Source: an uncultured Eubacteriales bacterium (GTDB lineage: Bacteria; Bacillota; Clostridia; Peptostreptococcales; Anaerovoracaceae). Taken from it: 15,705 nt of DNA. The notes under the pieces are model-generated. The model did no database searches. It was given only the letters and a program-made list of their open reading frames with translations, and had not been told where the DNA came from. The stretch is from the NCBI GenBank assembly GCA_905206455.1, contig CAJLHL010000053.1:1-15705 (forward strand), in the 5' to 3' direction. Shown piece after piece: positions 1-7,757 of this stretch (its first letter is position 1; each line of letters begins with the position of its first letter). The position numbers and the translations under genes are program-made.

Positions 1-60
1 CGGGGAACACCCCGCCGTATGGCCGGAGAACAGAAGGCTGTTCTCCGGCCATACGTTTTT
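1..60 (+). terminator. Rho-independent terminator of a plus-strand gene lying left of the window
   Basis: An 18-bp perfect stem (16-33 paired with 38-55) with the four-base loop AAGG is followed directly by TTTTT (56-60) on the plus strand. On the minus strand the hairpin has no T-tract after it, so it is oriented for a plus-strand gene ending outside the window, convergent with the permease. A smaller 5-bp hairpin (1-5 with 10-14) lies directly upstream. No separate minus-strand terminator is visible after the permease stop at 101; the same strong stem may also stop that transcript. Confidence 0.85.
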
Positions 61-100
61 CAAGCGCAGGGCGCCCCCGTTTTTGCTCATTTTTTACAAT

Positions 101-2578
101 TTATCCCTGATAGCGAATCCTTTCCACCAGAGACTCCTTTTTGACGTTTCGGCTCAGGATCCAAGAGAGAATCAGCTGGAGTGCCGCTAAAGCGACGATC
201 ATGACAAGAATTTCCGTTAGAGGCACAGTATATTCATCGAGCCCCATCCAGCTGTGGTTCTTGCCGTACAGAAACAGACCGTAGCCCAGCGGAAGGCCCA
301 GAAGCAGAGAGATCACCACCGTACCCAGCGAAAAGAAAAGACCTTCTTCTCTCAACATTTTATTGAGCTGACGGTTCGTCATACCTATCGCCTGAAGAAC
401 GCCGAATTCCTGTTTTCTCGTGACGATACCGGTAATCATCGTATTCGCCATATTCATAAAACTGATAAAGGCGATCAGAGCGGTCAGACCGTAGGAAAAG
501 AGTTTCATCATCTTCATTCCCATATTCGCAGTATTCAGACTCTCCGTATACGAACGCATTTCGAGATGTTCTGTCCCCGAAGTAAGATTATATAATGCCG
601 TCTGGACTGACTCCGTATCTTTCTGCTCACAATCAACCCAGATGATCCCCGTAGAGTCCCCTGAAAATCCGAGATTTCGATAAGTATCTTCCGTGACAGC
701 CCAGCTGCCTTCGGTATTGCCGAAAGCGCCGGCCAGCGGCAGACTGACTTCCCGGCTCTGATCCCCGGACTGAAGTGTGATGTTTACCGTATCTCCTATG
801 TCAAATCCGCTTTCATCCAGGAAATGAGACCAGCCGTAGAGAATCGCATTCTCCTCGGAAGCCTGATCATAATCTATGGTGCCGATGTAAGAACCGTTCT
901 CTTTCTCCCGTTCAAAATCCTCCCGGTCGAGAACCACGACAGAAGTCAGTTCCCGGCGGTCCGCGTCTGCCGCGTCCTCAGAAGATCCTCCGCGGAGATA
1001 TCCCGCCAGCATATGCTGTGTCCTGACCGACGTGACATCGGGAATCTGACGGATCTGTTCTATCAGCTCCCCGTTCAGCGGGTTCGATTCTAAAATCTGA
1101 TCGAGATTATTCTGAGGATATGCCGTATCTCTCAGATCATATTCCAGTTCCAGCTGGAACTGACCGTGAGGAATATTTTTTCTGGCGTCAAATTCCGGAT
1201 CTATATTTCCGGCAAAATTAGCCATAGCGACAAACAGCACGCAGGAAAGTCCCATCGTCAGAATCGTCATCACAGTTCTCTTTTTATTATTGGAAAGCCC
1301 TGCCATTGTCAGTCCTCTGACATCGATATTTTTTCCGCCCGTCCTGCGGCCGTTTTTCTTCTGTGAAGCCCCCTGATATCTCATAGCTTCCACCGGAGAA
1401 ATTTTAGATACGATGCTCATCGGTCTCTTCAGGGACAGCCAGACAGAAAGAGCGGAAACCGCAGCTACCAGCACCGCGGTAATCGGCGTAAGAAGAGAAA
1501 TATCCTGTGCGCCGTCTCTCATGGTCGCCGTCATCGACTCCTCTATCAGCCAGTCAAAAGACAGGGACGATACGAAAAATCCTGCGACAACGCCGGCGGG
1601 AACAGCGGCAAGAGCGAGAAGCATTCCCTCCCGGAACACGATTTTTTTCATCTGTCTGCGCGTAGCCCCTATTGCGCGGATCTTTCCGTATTCCTGCACA
1701 CGGTAGGCGATACCGGTCTGGAAAATATTATAGATTACCATGACGGAGAAAACGATCACCATCAGCGCGATCAGCACACATCCCGCGATCGTTTCGGTTC
1801 CGGGGTCTCTGGACCAGATGAGATAAGCGCTGTTGGGACTGGCATAACGCTCGTCTATGCCGCACTTTCGAGCCAGATCTTTTATGACCTCATCTCCGTT
1901 GTCACTATTGATCCCGGAGGTGTCCGATAAGCGGAAGTACGCGCTGTATGTCATCTGCTCCGCAGGTATTTTGCTTTCGCAGTACGCGAAAGAGACAAAC
2001 GCGGAATAAGCGCCGGATGTTCCCTGAGAATCATCTTCCTCGATGAGACCGCTGATCACAAAAGTCTCCGGCGTGAAAGGAAAAGACTTACTCTGCCGCG
2101 TGCTCATCTGAACGGTATCGCCGACCGAAGGATGATCATACCCCAATTTTTTAAAGAATCCCGGCTGAGCGGCGATTTCACCGGCCTGTTCCGGAAAACG
2201 GCCCGCTTCCAGTTTTTTATCGGTATTGGTCATCTCTAACGTCGTATCATCCGCATACATCAGAGACATATCTCTTTCGCTCTGCTGCACTGTACCGGCG
2301 GCAGCCGCAAGTCCGATCTCGCTGATTTCCCCTCTGAGTTCCAGCTCATTCAGCTGTGTCGGACTGACGCCGGAGAAAGAACCGTCATAATTCCCGTAAA
2401 AAATCGGAGCGTTTACATGATTCCATTTTACCAGTCCATAGCCATAAGACGCGATCACCATCAGAAGAACGGTAGTCAGGAAAATCGAAATAGCGATCAA
2501 TATACTTCGCGACTTGTTTTTCTTTATCATGCTCAGCGAAATCTGAGTTACTGTATGATTGCTGCCCTGCTGTCTCAT
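101..2578 (-). CDS. FtsX/MacB-family ABC transporter permease (825 aa)
   Basis: This is the membrane subunit of a type VII (MacB/FtsX/LolE-like) ABC system, which usually drives export or envelope mechanics rather than import. The chain is an internal duplication. Predicted membrane segments lie near residues 24-48, 263-288, 317-339 and 361-382, then again near 433-455, 695-717, 748-771 and 787-809. Each half has a large extracytoplasmic domain after its first helix (about 49-262 and 457-694). Each half carries the FtsX coupling signature on the cytoplasmic side (EYGKIRAIGATRRQ at 296-309; QEFGVLQAIGMTNRQ at 723-737), and the halves end alike (MRYQG, IRYQG). The start ATG overlaps the stop of the upstream ATPase gene as ATGA, implying translational coupling. 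The 8-segment layout differs from the 10-segment, single-large-loop BceB permeases, so a bacitracin-type detoxification role is not favoured. The substrate is unknown. Confidence 0.9.
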   Translation of the reverse strand: MRQQGSNHTVTQISLSMIKKNKSRSILIAISIFLTTVLLMVIASYGYGLVKWNHVNAPIFYGNYDGSFSGVSPTQLNELELRGEISEIGLAAAAGTVQQSERDMSLMYADDTTLEMTNTDKKLEAGRFPEQAGEIAAQPGFFKKLGYDHPSVGDTVQMSTRQSKSFPFTPETFVISGLIEEDDSQGTSGAYSAFVSFAYCESKIPAEQMTYSAYFRLSDTSGINSDNGDEVIKDLARKCGIDERYASPNSAYLIWSRDPGTETIAGCVLIALMVIVFSVMVIYNIFQTGIAYRVQEYGKIRAIGATRRQMKKIVFREGMLLALAAVPAGVVAGFFVSSLSFDWLIEESMTATMRDGAQDISLLTPITAVLVAAVSALSVWLSLKRPMSIVSKISPVEAMRYQGASQKKNGRRTGGKNIDVRGLTMAGLSNNKKRTVMTILTMGLSCVLFVAMANFAGNIDPEFDARKNIPHGQFQLELEYDLRDTAYPQNNLDQILESNPLNGELIEQIRQIPDVTSVRTQHMLAGYLRGGSSEDAADADRRELTSVVVLDREDFEREKENGSYIGTIDYDQASEENAILYGWSHFLDESGFDIGDTVNITLQSGDQSREVSLPLAGAFGNTEGSWAVTEDTYRNLGFSGDSTGIIWVDCEQKDTESVQTALYNLTSGTEHLEMRSYTESLNTANMGMKMMKLFSYGLTALIAFISFMNMANTMITGIVTRKQEFGVLQAIGMTNRQLNKMLREEGLFFSLGTVVISLLLGLPLGYGLFLYGKNHSWMGLDEYTVPLTEILVMIVALAALQLILSWILSRNVKKESLVERIRYQG

Positions 2579-3249
2579 CCCCTGCTGACCACCTTTCCAT
2601 CTTCGATTACAAAAATTCTGTCTGCGATCTGCGCAATATCTTCATCATGCGTAATCACCACCAAAGTCTGTCCGTATTTTTTCGCTGACATCTTGAGAAG
2701 CGCGACTACCTCGTCACTGGTCTTCGTATCCAGATTGCCGGTAGGTTCGTCTGCAAATATGATATCCGGCTTGGAGGCCAGCGCTCTGGCAATCGCCACT
2801 CTTTGCTGCTGGCCTCCGGAAAGAGTATTGGGCAGACTGTGAACCTTGTTTTCTATATTCAACGTATGAAGGATATCCTGCACGAAGTTTACATCGATCT
2901 TCTGACCGTCCAGCCCCATGGGAAGCACCACATTCTCCCACACATTTACAGAAGAGACGAGATTGAAGGCCTGAAAGATAAATCCGATTTTTCGCCGCCG
3001 CATCACCGCCAGATCGTCCTCTTTCAACTGAAAAATGTCCTCATTTCTCAGATAGACTCTGCCTGACGTAGGATAATCCAGACCTCCCAGCATGTGAAGC
3101 AGCGTGCTTTTGCCCGATCCGGATTTCCCGATTATCGCTGCGAATTCTCCCTTTTTTATCTCAATGTCTGCATTTCGCACCGCATAAACCTGATTTTCTC
3201 CGGAACCGTAAATTTTGCACAGATTTTCTGTTCTAAGTATCGTCTCCAT
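2575..3249 (-). CDS. ABC transporter ATP-binding protein, MacB/LolD type (224 aa)
   Basis: This is the cytoplasmic ATPase that pairs with the following FtsX-type permease. All nucleotide-binding motifs are present: Walker A GKSGSGKS (41-48), Q-loop Gln93, ABC signature LSGGQ (143-147), Walker B IIFADE (163-168) followed by the PTGNLD D-loop region, and the switch histidine His201 in THD. Length and motifs match the MacB/LolD/BceA ATPase group. The start is supported by AAAGGAG about seven bases upstream. The stop codon overlaps the permease ATG by ATGA. A 287-bp gap separates it from the histidine kinase gene upstream, and that gap contains the kinase terminator, so this pair probably has its own promoter. 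I could not identify a convincing -35/-10 pair there. Confidence 0.95.
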   Translation of the reverse strand: METILRTENLCKIYGSGENQVYAVRNADIEIKKGEFAAIIGKSGSGKSTLLHMLGGLDYPTSGRVYLRNEDIFQLKEDDLAVMRRRKIGFIFQAFNLVSSVNVWENVVLPMGLDGQKIDVNFVQDILHTLNIENKVHSLPNTLSGGQQQRVAIARALASKPDIIFADEPTGNLDTKTSDEVVALLKMSAKKYGQTLVVITHDEDIAQIADRIFVIEDGKVVSRG

Positions 3250-3308
3250 AAATTACTCCTTTTGAATTTCTTACGCCGCAGCCTCTCAGACAAATACGGA
3301 GGGCTGGC

Positions 3309-3391
3309 GCGCCGGCCACCGCTTTGTTCTGCGGAAAATGCGGACGCTCTGTTCAGCCGAAACCCGCACGAAGCTCCCGCAAGGCCGGCGC
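3309..3391 (-). other. Possible structured 5' leader of the ABC operon
   Basis: Two 9-bp arms, GCGCCGGCC (3309-3317) and GGCCGGCGC (3383-3391), are perfectly complementary and separated by 65 bases. A smaller hairpin (CCGC at 3319-3322 with GCGG at 3331-3334) lies inside. The segment is distinctly more GC-rich than the flanking intergenic DNA and falls between the upstream terminator and the ATPase ribosome binding site. It could fold as part of the mRNA leader. No known riboswitch class was recognised, and the pairing may be chance. Confidence 0.3.
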
Positions 3392-3440
3392 TTCTCACTT
3401 ACAGGAATTACGATACGACAATAATCTTTCATATAACTTT

Positions 3441-3478
3441 CAAAAAAGAAAAGAAGTCTTACATTTTCGTAAGACTTC
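3441..3478 (-). terminator. Terminator after the histidine kinase gene
   Basis: A 10-bp perfect stem (GAAGTCTTAC at 3453-3462 with 3469-3478, six-base loop) is followed on the minus strand by a T-rich run, TTTTCTTTTTT (3452-3442). It lies about 60 bases after the kinase stop and separates the two-component unit from the ABC operon. Some read-through into the ABC genes is possible. Confidence 0.85.
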
Positions 3479-3536
3479 CTAATTTCATTATGCGATCCGC
3501 TTCGGTTATTTCCGTACCGCTGTTATCCGCACCTCT

Positions 3537-4853
3537 TCAAAACGCCCGGTCCCGTTTTTCATTTTCATAGGGAAGCTGAATGATAAAAAGGCTTCCTCCC
3601 GAGGACGATTCTGTCACGCGAATCGTCCCTCGGTGAGCATCGATGATCTGTCTCGTAAGGTAGAGACCGACACCGGAACCGCTCTGCTCCTTTACCTCGG
3701 GAGAAGAGCCTCGGAAGAAACGCTGAAAAATCAGGTGGCGGCTTTCTTTCGGAATTCCGATTCCCTCATCTTCGATTTCTATGCGAAGAAAAGTGATCCG
3801 CTTCACCAGACCGATACGTATTTCCGTGTTTTCCGGGCTGTATTTCACAGCGTTTTCCAAAATATTGAGGAGAGCCTCACACAGCCATTTCCGATCGTGG
3901 TCAATGCGCAAAGTTTCCGTGTCTTCATTGTTTTCCACGGAAATTTCGATCTGTTTGCGGGCGGCGATCGGATAAATCCGGCTGACCGCCGCAGCGACAG
4001 TATCGAAAATATCGGCTTTTGTCAATCGGATTTCAATCATTCCACTTTCGAGACGAGAAATATTGATCAGTGCATCCAGAAGTTCTTTCAGCCGCTCTTT
4101 CTGAACGAGACAGCGAGTCGTAAACTCCCGTCGCTCCTCCTCGGTCAGATCATTTTGTTCCAGAATTTCCAGACTCGTGCTCAGCGCTGCTACCGGCGTT
4201 TTCAGCTGATGAGAGAGGTCGGTCACAAGGGACTTCGTAGCCTCTTTTTCATTTTTCGCCATTTCACCGGTAAACCGAAGATGTTCCGCCAGAGAATCAA
4301 GCCTTGTATACAGGATATCCGCCGCGGAATCTTTCTCTGACAGTTCGTTTCGATGCAGCGCTCCATACTCTCCCGCCGTAAGGTCGGAAAGAATGGCAGC
4401 GACGTCTTCGATACGCTTTCGCTCCTTCCCGCGCGCTCTTCTTCTTTGAAAGATATACAGGGCGCACAGGAGGAGATATATCAGCACACAGAACGCCGCG
4501 GTCGCCGCCCAGGAGATGTACAATCTTCGAAGATAATAATTGGCCTGCGCCCATCCGGTGAAGATTCCGTCGCTGTAACCGTAGGAAGAAAGGATTTCTC
4601 TCCCCCGGATATGCTCCTCGCCGTGTCCCTTCAGAAGCTGTACCGCCTCGGTCAGCACCGGATGTTCCGGACTTTCGTCCGGGGAATTCCATTCCTCTGC
4701 AGACATCTCCGCTGCGACCAGCTCGCTGATAATCTCTATCTTTTGGCGGTAATCTTCATACTGGATCTCTGCCGCCGCCAGTCCCGCCGCTGCGGTCAGA
4801 ATGAAGAGGATAAGAAGAAAAATCAATGGATCTCTAAGTAGAAACCGCCTCAT
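3537..4853 (-). CDS. Two-component sensor histidine kinase (438 aa)
   Basis: This is a membrane sensor kinase that autophosphorylates on His and passes phosphate to the response regulator encoded just upstream. Two membrane helices (about 8-28 and 113-136) flank an extracytoplasmic sensor region of about 85 residues, followed by a linker (HAMP-like position, weak match). The dimerisation/phosphoacceptor motif SHQLKTP (214-220) gives His215. The ATPase domain has the N-box NILENAVKYSP (330-340), G1 box DEGIGIP (362-368), F-box FQRFFRG (376-382) and G2 box GSGVGLYL (392-399). The sizeable external domain sets it apart from the short-loop BceS intramembrane-sensing kinases, so a ligand or envelope signal outside the membrane is likely. 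The ATG overlaps the regulator stop as ATGA, and GGAGGGAGG lies within the end of the regulator gene. Confidence 0.93.
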   Translation of the reverse strand: MRRFLLRDPLIFLLILFILTAAAGLAAAEIQYEDYRQKIEIISELVAAEMSAEEWNSPDESPEHPVLTEAVQLLKGHGEEHIRGREILSSYGYSDGIFTGWAQANYYLRRLYISWAATAAFCVLIYLLLCALYIFQRRRARGKERKRIEDVAAILSDLTAGEYGALHRNELSEKDSAADILYTRLDSLAEHLRFTGEMAKNEKEATKSLVTDLSHQLKTPVAALSTSLEILEQNDLTEEERREFTTRCLVQKERLKELLDALINISRLESGMIEIRLTKADIFDTVAAAVSRIYPIAARKQIEISVENNEDTETLRIDHDRKWLCEALLNILENAVKYSPENTEIRIGLVKRITFLRIEIEDEGIGIPKESRHLIFQRFFRGSSPEVKEQSGSGVGLYLTRQIIDAHRGTIRVTESSSGGSLFIIQLPYENEKRDRAF

Positions 4854-5572
4854 CTTTCACGTCCTCCCTCTGTACTATTCGAGGAATCCCAGACATAGCC
4901 GAGACCGCGGATATTTTTGATATACTTTGGTCTGGAAGAGTCCTCCTCGATCTTGCTGCGAAGGCGCCGTATATTGACCGCCACAGTATTTTCGTCAGAG
5001 AAATTCACCTCGGTATCCAGAGCATATTCCAGTATCTGATTCTTCGACAAGACCTGACCGGGATTCTGCAGAAACAGACGCAGCAGCTTCCACTCGTTTT
5101 TCGTCAGAGAAATTTCATCCTCCCCGTTCCATATCTTCATAGAAGTCAGATCGATTTTCAGTTTGCCGTACTCTGCAATATCGGCAAAATTTCCTTCCTG
5201 CCGGCTGAAAAATGCCCGGATTTTCAATGTCAGCACGGAAAGGCTGAAAGGTTTCGTGACATAATCGTCGGCGCCGGACTCATACCCCATCACCTGATCT
5301 ATCTCCCCGTCGAGAGCGGTCAGGCAGATGATATGCACACTGCTGCGCTCCCGGGCGTACCGGACCGCTTCCAGCCCGCTGCCGTCCGGCAGAGTGATGT
5401 CGCAGATCATCAGCTGCGGATCGAAAACGTCAAACGTCCTGCACGCCTGTGCCACACTTTCACAGGAAACCACCGCATATCCTTCTTTTTCCAGCGTGAA
5501 GGAAATCCCTCTGCTGACACTTTCCTCGTCTTCCAGCAGAAGAATCCTTTTCTTTGCCTGCGCCACAATCAT
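4850..5572 (-). CDS. OmpR/PhoB-family response regulator (240 aa)
   Basis: This is a DNA-binding response regulator paired with the overlapping histidine kinase gene. The receiver domain (about 8-122) has the acidic pocket Glu14/Asp15, phosphoacceptor Asp58 (CDITLPDG), Thr85 and Lys107 (KPF). A winged-helix output domain of the OmpR type spans about 132-228, ending in YIKNIRGLGYVW. The ATG at 5572 is immediately preceded by AAGGGGGG, too close for usual spacing. The in-frame GTG at 5566-5564 has that same site six bases upstream and may be the true start, shortening the protein by two residues. The gene lies 26 bp after the spermidine-synthase-like gene, so the three genes are probably one transcript. 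Its target promoters are unknown; the ABC operon is the obvious candidate. Confidence 0.94.
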   Translation of the reverse strand: MIVAQAKKRILLLEDEESVSRGISFTLEKEGYAVVSCESVAQACRTFDVFDPQLMICDITLPDGSGLEAVRYARERSSVHIICLTALDGEIDQVMGYESGADDYVTKPFSLSVLTLKIRAFFSRQEGNFADIAEYGKLKIDLTSMKIWNGEDEISLTKNEWKLLRLFLQNPGQVLSKNQILEYALDTEVNFSDENTVAVNIRRLRSKIEEDSSRPKYIKNIRGLGYVWDSSNSTEGGRER

Positions 5573-5598
5573 CCCCCCTTTTTCCGCAATCCTTCCGG

Positions 5599-7206
5599 TC
5601 AGAGCAGCTGTTCCGCCAGTCCTCTTATTCCGTTTTCTTGCAGTATTTTCTTATAATAAGCTGCTTCTGTTTGGATCAGTCCGTCGATCACCTGGATTCC
5701 CAGAAGCTCCACAGGCGCTTTATCATCTGTCAGAATAAAGTCTCCGCCGGAAGCGAAAGACAGAGAGCCGGCCACATCATTCATGGCACCGCGCAGCTGC
5801 AGATCTTTCAGCTCTGCCGCGCTGCTTTTCAGAACCTCCGCGATCTTGGGATTATCCGAAGCGAAGAGCTCCCGGTTCGTCGTTCCTTTCACGTCGGCGG
5901 TACAGACCGTTCCAAACACCGATGCGATGGTGTCCGTAAGGTAATCGTTAATATTTCCCTCCCCCGCGGAATGCATATTCATATTCACCACCATCACTCC
6001 GCCTTCTTTCAGATGCTCCTTCACAAGCGAAAAAAACTCCCGGCTGGACATCTGAAAAGGAATTGTAATATCCTGATATGCGTCCACCATAATCACATCA
6101 TATTTCCCGTCTGTCGCCTGCAGATAGGCTCTGCCGTCGTAGGTCGTCACTTCCACATCCTGAGGAAGATCGAAATATTGACGGGAAAGGGCCGTAATTT
6201 TCTCATCGATTTCCACACCTTCGATATTCATATCGCCAAAATACGATTTACATTGACGCGCATAGGTACCGCTTCCCATCCCCAGAATCAGCATATCGAG
6301 AGGTTCTTTCGAGCCGATTTTTCCGGTCATCAGCGGAGCTGCCATCGCCGTATCATAATACATCCCCGTCAGCCCTTCTTCCTTCTGCATCACCGACTGT
6401 ACGCCAAAAAGCACATTGGTGGAAAGGATCACACTGTCCGCGGTATCCTTTACCTGAAGATAATTATAGACGGACTCTCCCTCGTACATCAGATCCTTTT
6501 CCCAGAAAGCAAAACTCCCGGAATTGCCGAAAACACTGCAGAACAGAAATGCCGCCAGCGCGGCCGCACAGGCTCTCCGTCTTGTTTTTGCGCTGAAAAA
6601 ATAAATCAGACCCAGCAGCAGCAGAATCCCTGAAAAAATCAGAAATGTCACCGCAGTTCCTACCGCAGGAATCGTCACAAAAGTAGGCAGAAACGTACCG
6701 ATGATACTGCCGACGGTATTAAATGCTCCCAGCGTTCCTACTATTTTTCCGTTTTCTTCCAGATTTTCCACGGTATACTTGGCCAGAGACGGCGTCACCG
6801 TGCCCAGAAGAAACAAAGGGAATACGAAAATAATCATACAGGCCGCAAATGCGGCGATAATCAGAAAGTTACTGCTTACGGTAAAAATCAGCAGTGCGGA
6901 AACTCCCAAAATGATGTATTTTCCAACCAGCGGAATCGCCGCGATCCACACAGCGGCGATTAAAATCCTGCGGTAGAGCCGGTCAGGATTCGGATCTTTA
7001 TCGGCGCTGCGCCCGCCCCAGATATTTCCCAAAGCCATAGCGATCATAATCGTGCCGATAATAATCGTCCACACGATCTGCGACGAACTGAAATATGGAG
7101 CCAGAAGCCTGCTGGCCCCAAGTTCCACCGCCATGACAGACATCCCTGCAAAAAATTCCGTCAGATAGAGATAATATTTATTTTTTAAAATCGGTCTTTT
7201 GTCCAT
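5599..7206 (-). CDS. Fused membrane/spermidine synthase-like protein (535 aa)
   Basis: This is a two-part protein of the 'fused MFS/spermidine synthase' group. The N-terminal half (about 10-225) is hydrophobic with roughly six or seven membrane helices. The C-terminal half (about 235-515) is a cytoplasmic aminopropyltransferase/methyltransferase-like Rossmann domain. Visible motifs are ILGMGSGTYARQ (307-318, the nucleotide-binding glycine loop), GVEIDEK (330-336), YDGRAYL (356-362), VDAYQDITIP (374-383) and the family-typical C-terminal LTDDKAPVELL (492-502). Compared with classical SpeE, the GGGDGG loop is changed, and the S-x-Y-Q substrate motif appears as SVYN (245-248). Polyamine synthesis is therefore uncertain; a related transferase on another substrate is possible. 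The start ATG has a modest GGACGGG site and an extended -10 promoter about 80 bp upstream. It leads the operon that contains the two-component genes. Confidence 0.85.
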   Translation of the reverse strand: MDKRPILKNKYYLYLTEFFAGMSVMAVELGASRLLAPYFSSSQIVWTIIIGTIMIAMALGNIWGGRSADKDPNPDRLYRRILIAAVWIAAIPLVGKYIILGVSALLIFTVSSNFLIIAAFAACMIIFVFPLFLLGTVTPSLAKYTVENLEENGKIVGTLGAFNTVGSIIGTFLPTFVTIPAVGTAVTFLIFSGILLLLGLIYFFSAKTRRRACAAALAAFLFCSVFGNSGSFAFWEKDLMYEGESVYNYLQVKDTADSVILSTNVLFGVQSVMQKEEGLTGMYYDTAMAAPLMTGKIGSKEPLDMLILGMGSGTYARQCKSYFGDMNIEGVEIDEKITALSRQYFDLPQDVEVTTYDGRAYLQATDGKYDVIMVDAYQDITIPFQMSSREFFSLVKEHLKEGGVMVVNMNMHSAGEGNINDYLTDTIASVFGTVCTADVKGTTNRELFASDNPKIAEVLKSSAAELKDLQLRGAMNDVAGSLSFASGGDFILTDDKAPVELLGIQVIDGLIQTEAAYYKKILQENGIRGLAEQLL

Positions 7207-7239
7207 TTTCCCGTCCGTTTCTTTTTCCCGGTCTCTTCG

Positions 7240-7253
7240 GCATCAGATGATGC
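7240..7253. promoter_or_regulatory. Short palindrome in the leader of the spermidine-synthase-like operon
   Basis: GCATCA and TGATGC form a perfect 6+6 inverted repeat around two bases. It lies between the predicted promoter (7286-7294) and the start codon at 7206, where an operator or small hairpin would act. No family assignment is possible from its sequence, and a site this short can occur by chance. Confidence 0.25.
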
Positions 7254-7285
7254 GAAAAACTACGGTTTTAATTTGTTCGTTTTTC

Positions 7286-7294
7286 ATTGTAGCA
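7286..7294 (-). promoter_or_regulatory. Extended -10 promoter of the spermidine-synthase-like/two-component operon
   Basis: Read on the minus strand, the sequence is TGCTACAAT, a TGn-type extended -10 with the element TACAAT (7291-7286). The region at the -35 distance is only a T-run belonging to the preceding terminator, which is consistent with an extended -10 promoter. It sits directly after that terminator and 80 bases before the start codon. Confidence 0.55.
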
Positions 7295-7300
7295 GAAAAC

Positions 7301-7338
7301 AAAAAAAGAAAAAAGCCTTCCGGACAAAGCCGGAAAGC
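7301..7338 (-). terminator. Terminator of the ybjQ-like gene
   Basis: A 9-position stem with one mismatch (7315-7323 with 7330-7338, six-base loop) is followed on the minus strand by an almost pure T-run (7314-7301). It lies 57 bases beyond the stop codon of the ybjQ-like gene and insulates it from the downstream operon. Confidence 0.85.
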
Positions 7339-7395
7339 TCAAAATCAGTATATTTCTGCAGGATTTTGTCCTTAAGAATCGAACTGCGCCGGTGA

Positions 7396-7707
7396 TCAGA
7401 TGAATTTCACTGCTGTACCATAAGCGAGAACTTCCGCCGCGCCCTGCATCACGGAAGCCGAAACATAACGAATATTCACAACAGCATCCGCTCCGAGAGC
7501 CTCGGCCTCCTTCACCATGCGCTGCGTCGCCAGATTACGCGCTTCCATCATCATCTCATTGTATGCTTTGAGCTCGCCGCCTACCAGGGTCTTTAACCCC
7601 TGAGTGATATCCCGGCCCACATTCTTTGACTGAATCGTACTGCCCTTGACGAGCCCCAGCATCTCAAATTCTTTTCCCGTGATATAATCTGTGTTGACTA
7701 AAATCAT
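7396..7707 (-). CDS. ybjQ: YbjQ family protein (103 aa)
   Basis: This is a small conserved protein of the YbjQ family (Pfam 'putative heavy-metal-binding' family PF01906). The E. coli-type members are about 105 residues, matching the length here. The characteristic GADAVVNIRY segment and the C-terminal AYGTAVKF are present, with alternating strand/helix character and no signal peptide or membrane helix. I chose the ATG at 7707 (protein begins MILVNTDYITG) because AGGGGG lies seven bases upstream and the family starts there. An upstream ATG at 7740 would add 11 atypical residues and overlaps promoter-like sequence. Despite the family name, a metal-binding role is not demonstrated by any residue pattern I can see. 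It appears monocistronic, with its own promoter and terminator. Confidence 0.88.
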   Translation of the reverse strand: MILVNTDYITGKEFEMLGLVKGSTIQSKNVGRDITQGLKTLVGGELKAYNEMMMEARNLATQRMVKEAEALGADAVVNIRYVSASVMQGAAEVLAYGTAVKFI

Positions 7708-7757
7708 TTTTCTTCCCCCTCTACCTGTTTTATTGTACATACCAACTTATCTTTATT

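Noticed and set aside
3156..3398. 80-codon minus-strand frame overlapping the ATPase start
   Set aside because: Arg-rich, overlaps the ATPase gene in another frame, and has no ribosome binding site.
2575..5572. A BceRS-BceAB antimicrobial-peptide detoxification module
   Set aside because: The kinase has a large external domain rather than a short loop, and the permease has two 4-helix halves with two external domains rather than the 10-helix BceB layout. A terminator also separates the pairs.
5554..6633. Long plus-strand open frame (359 codons) opposite the spermidine-synthase-like gene
   Set aside because: Low-complexity His/Arg/Gln-rich translation typical of an antisense shadow; no ribosome binding site and no family resemblance, while the opposite strand has clear motifs.
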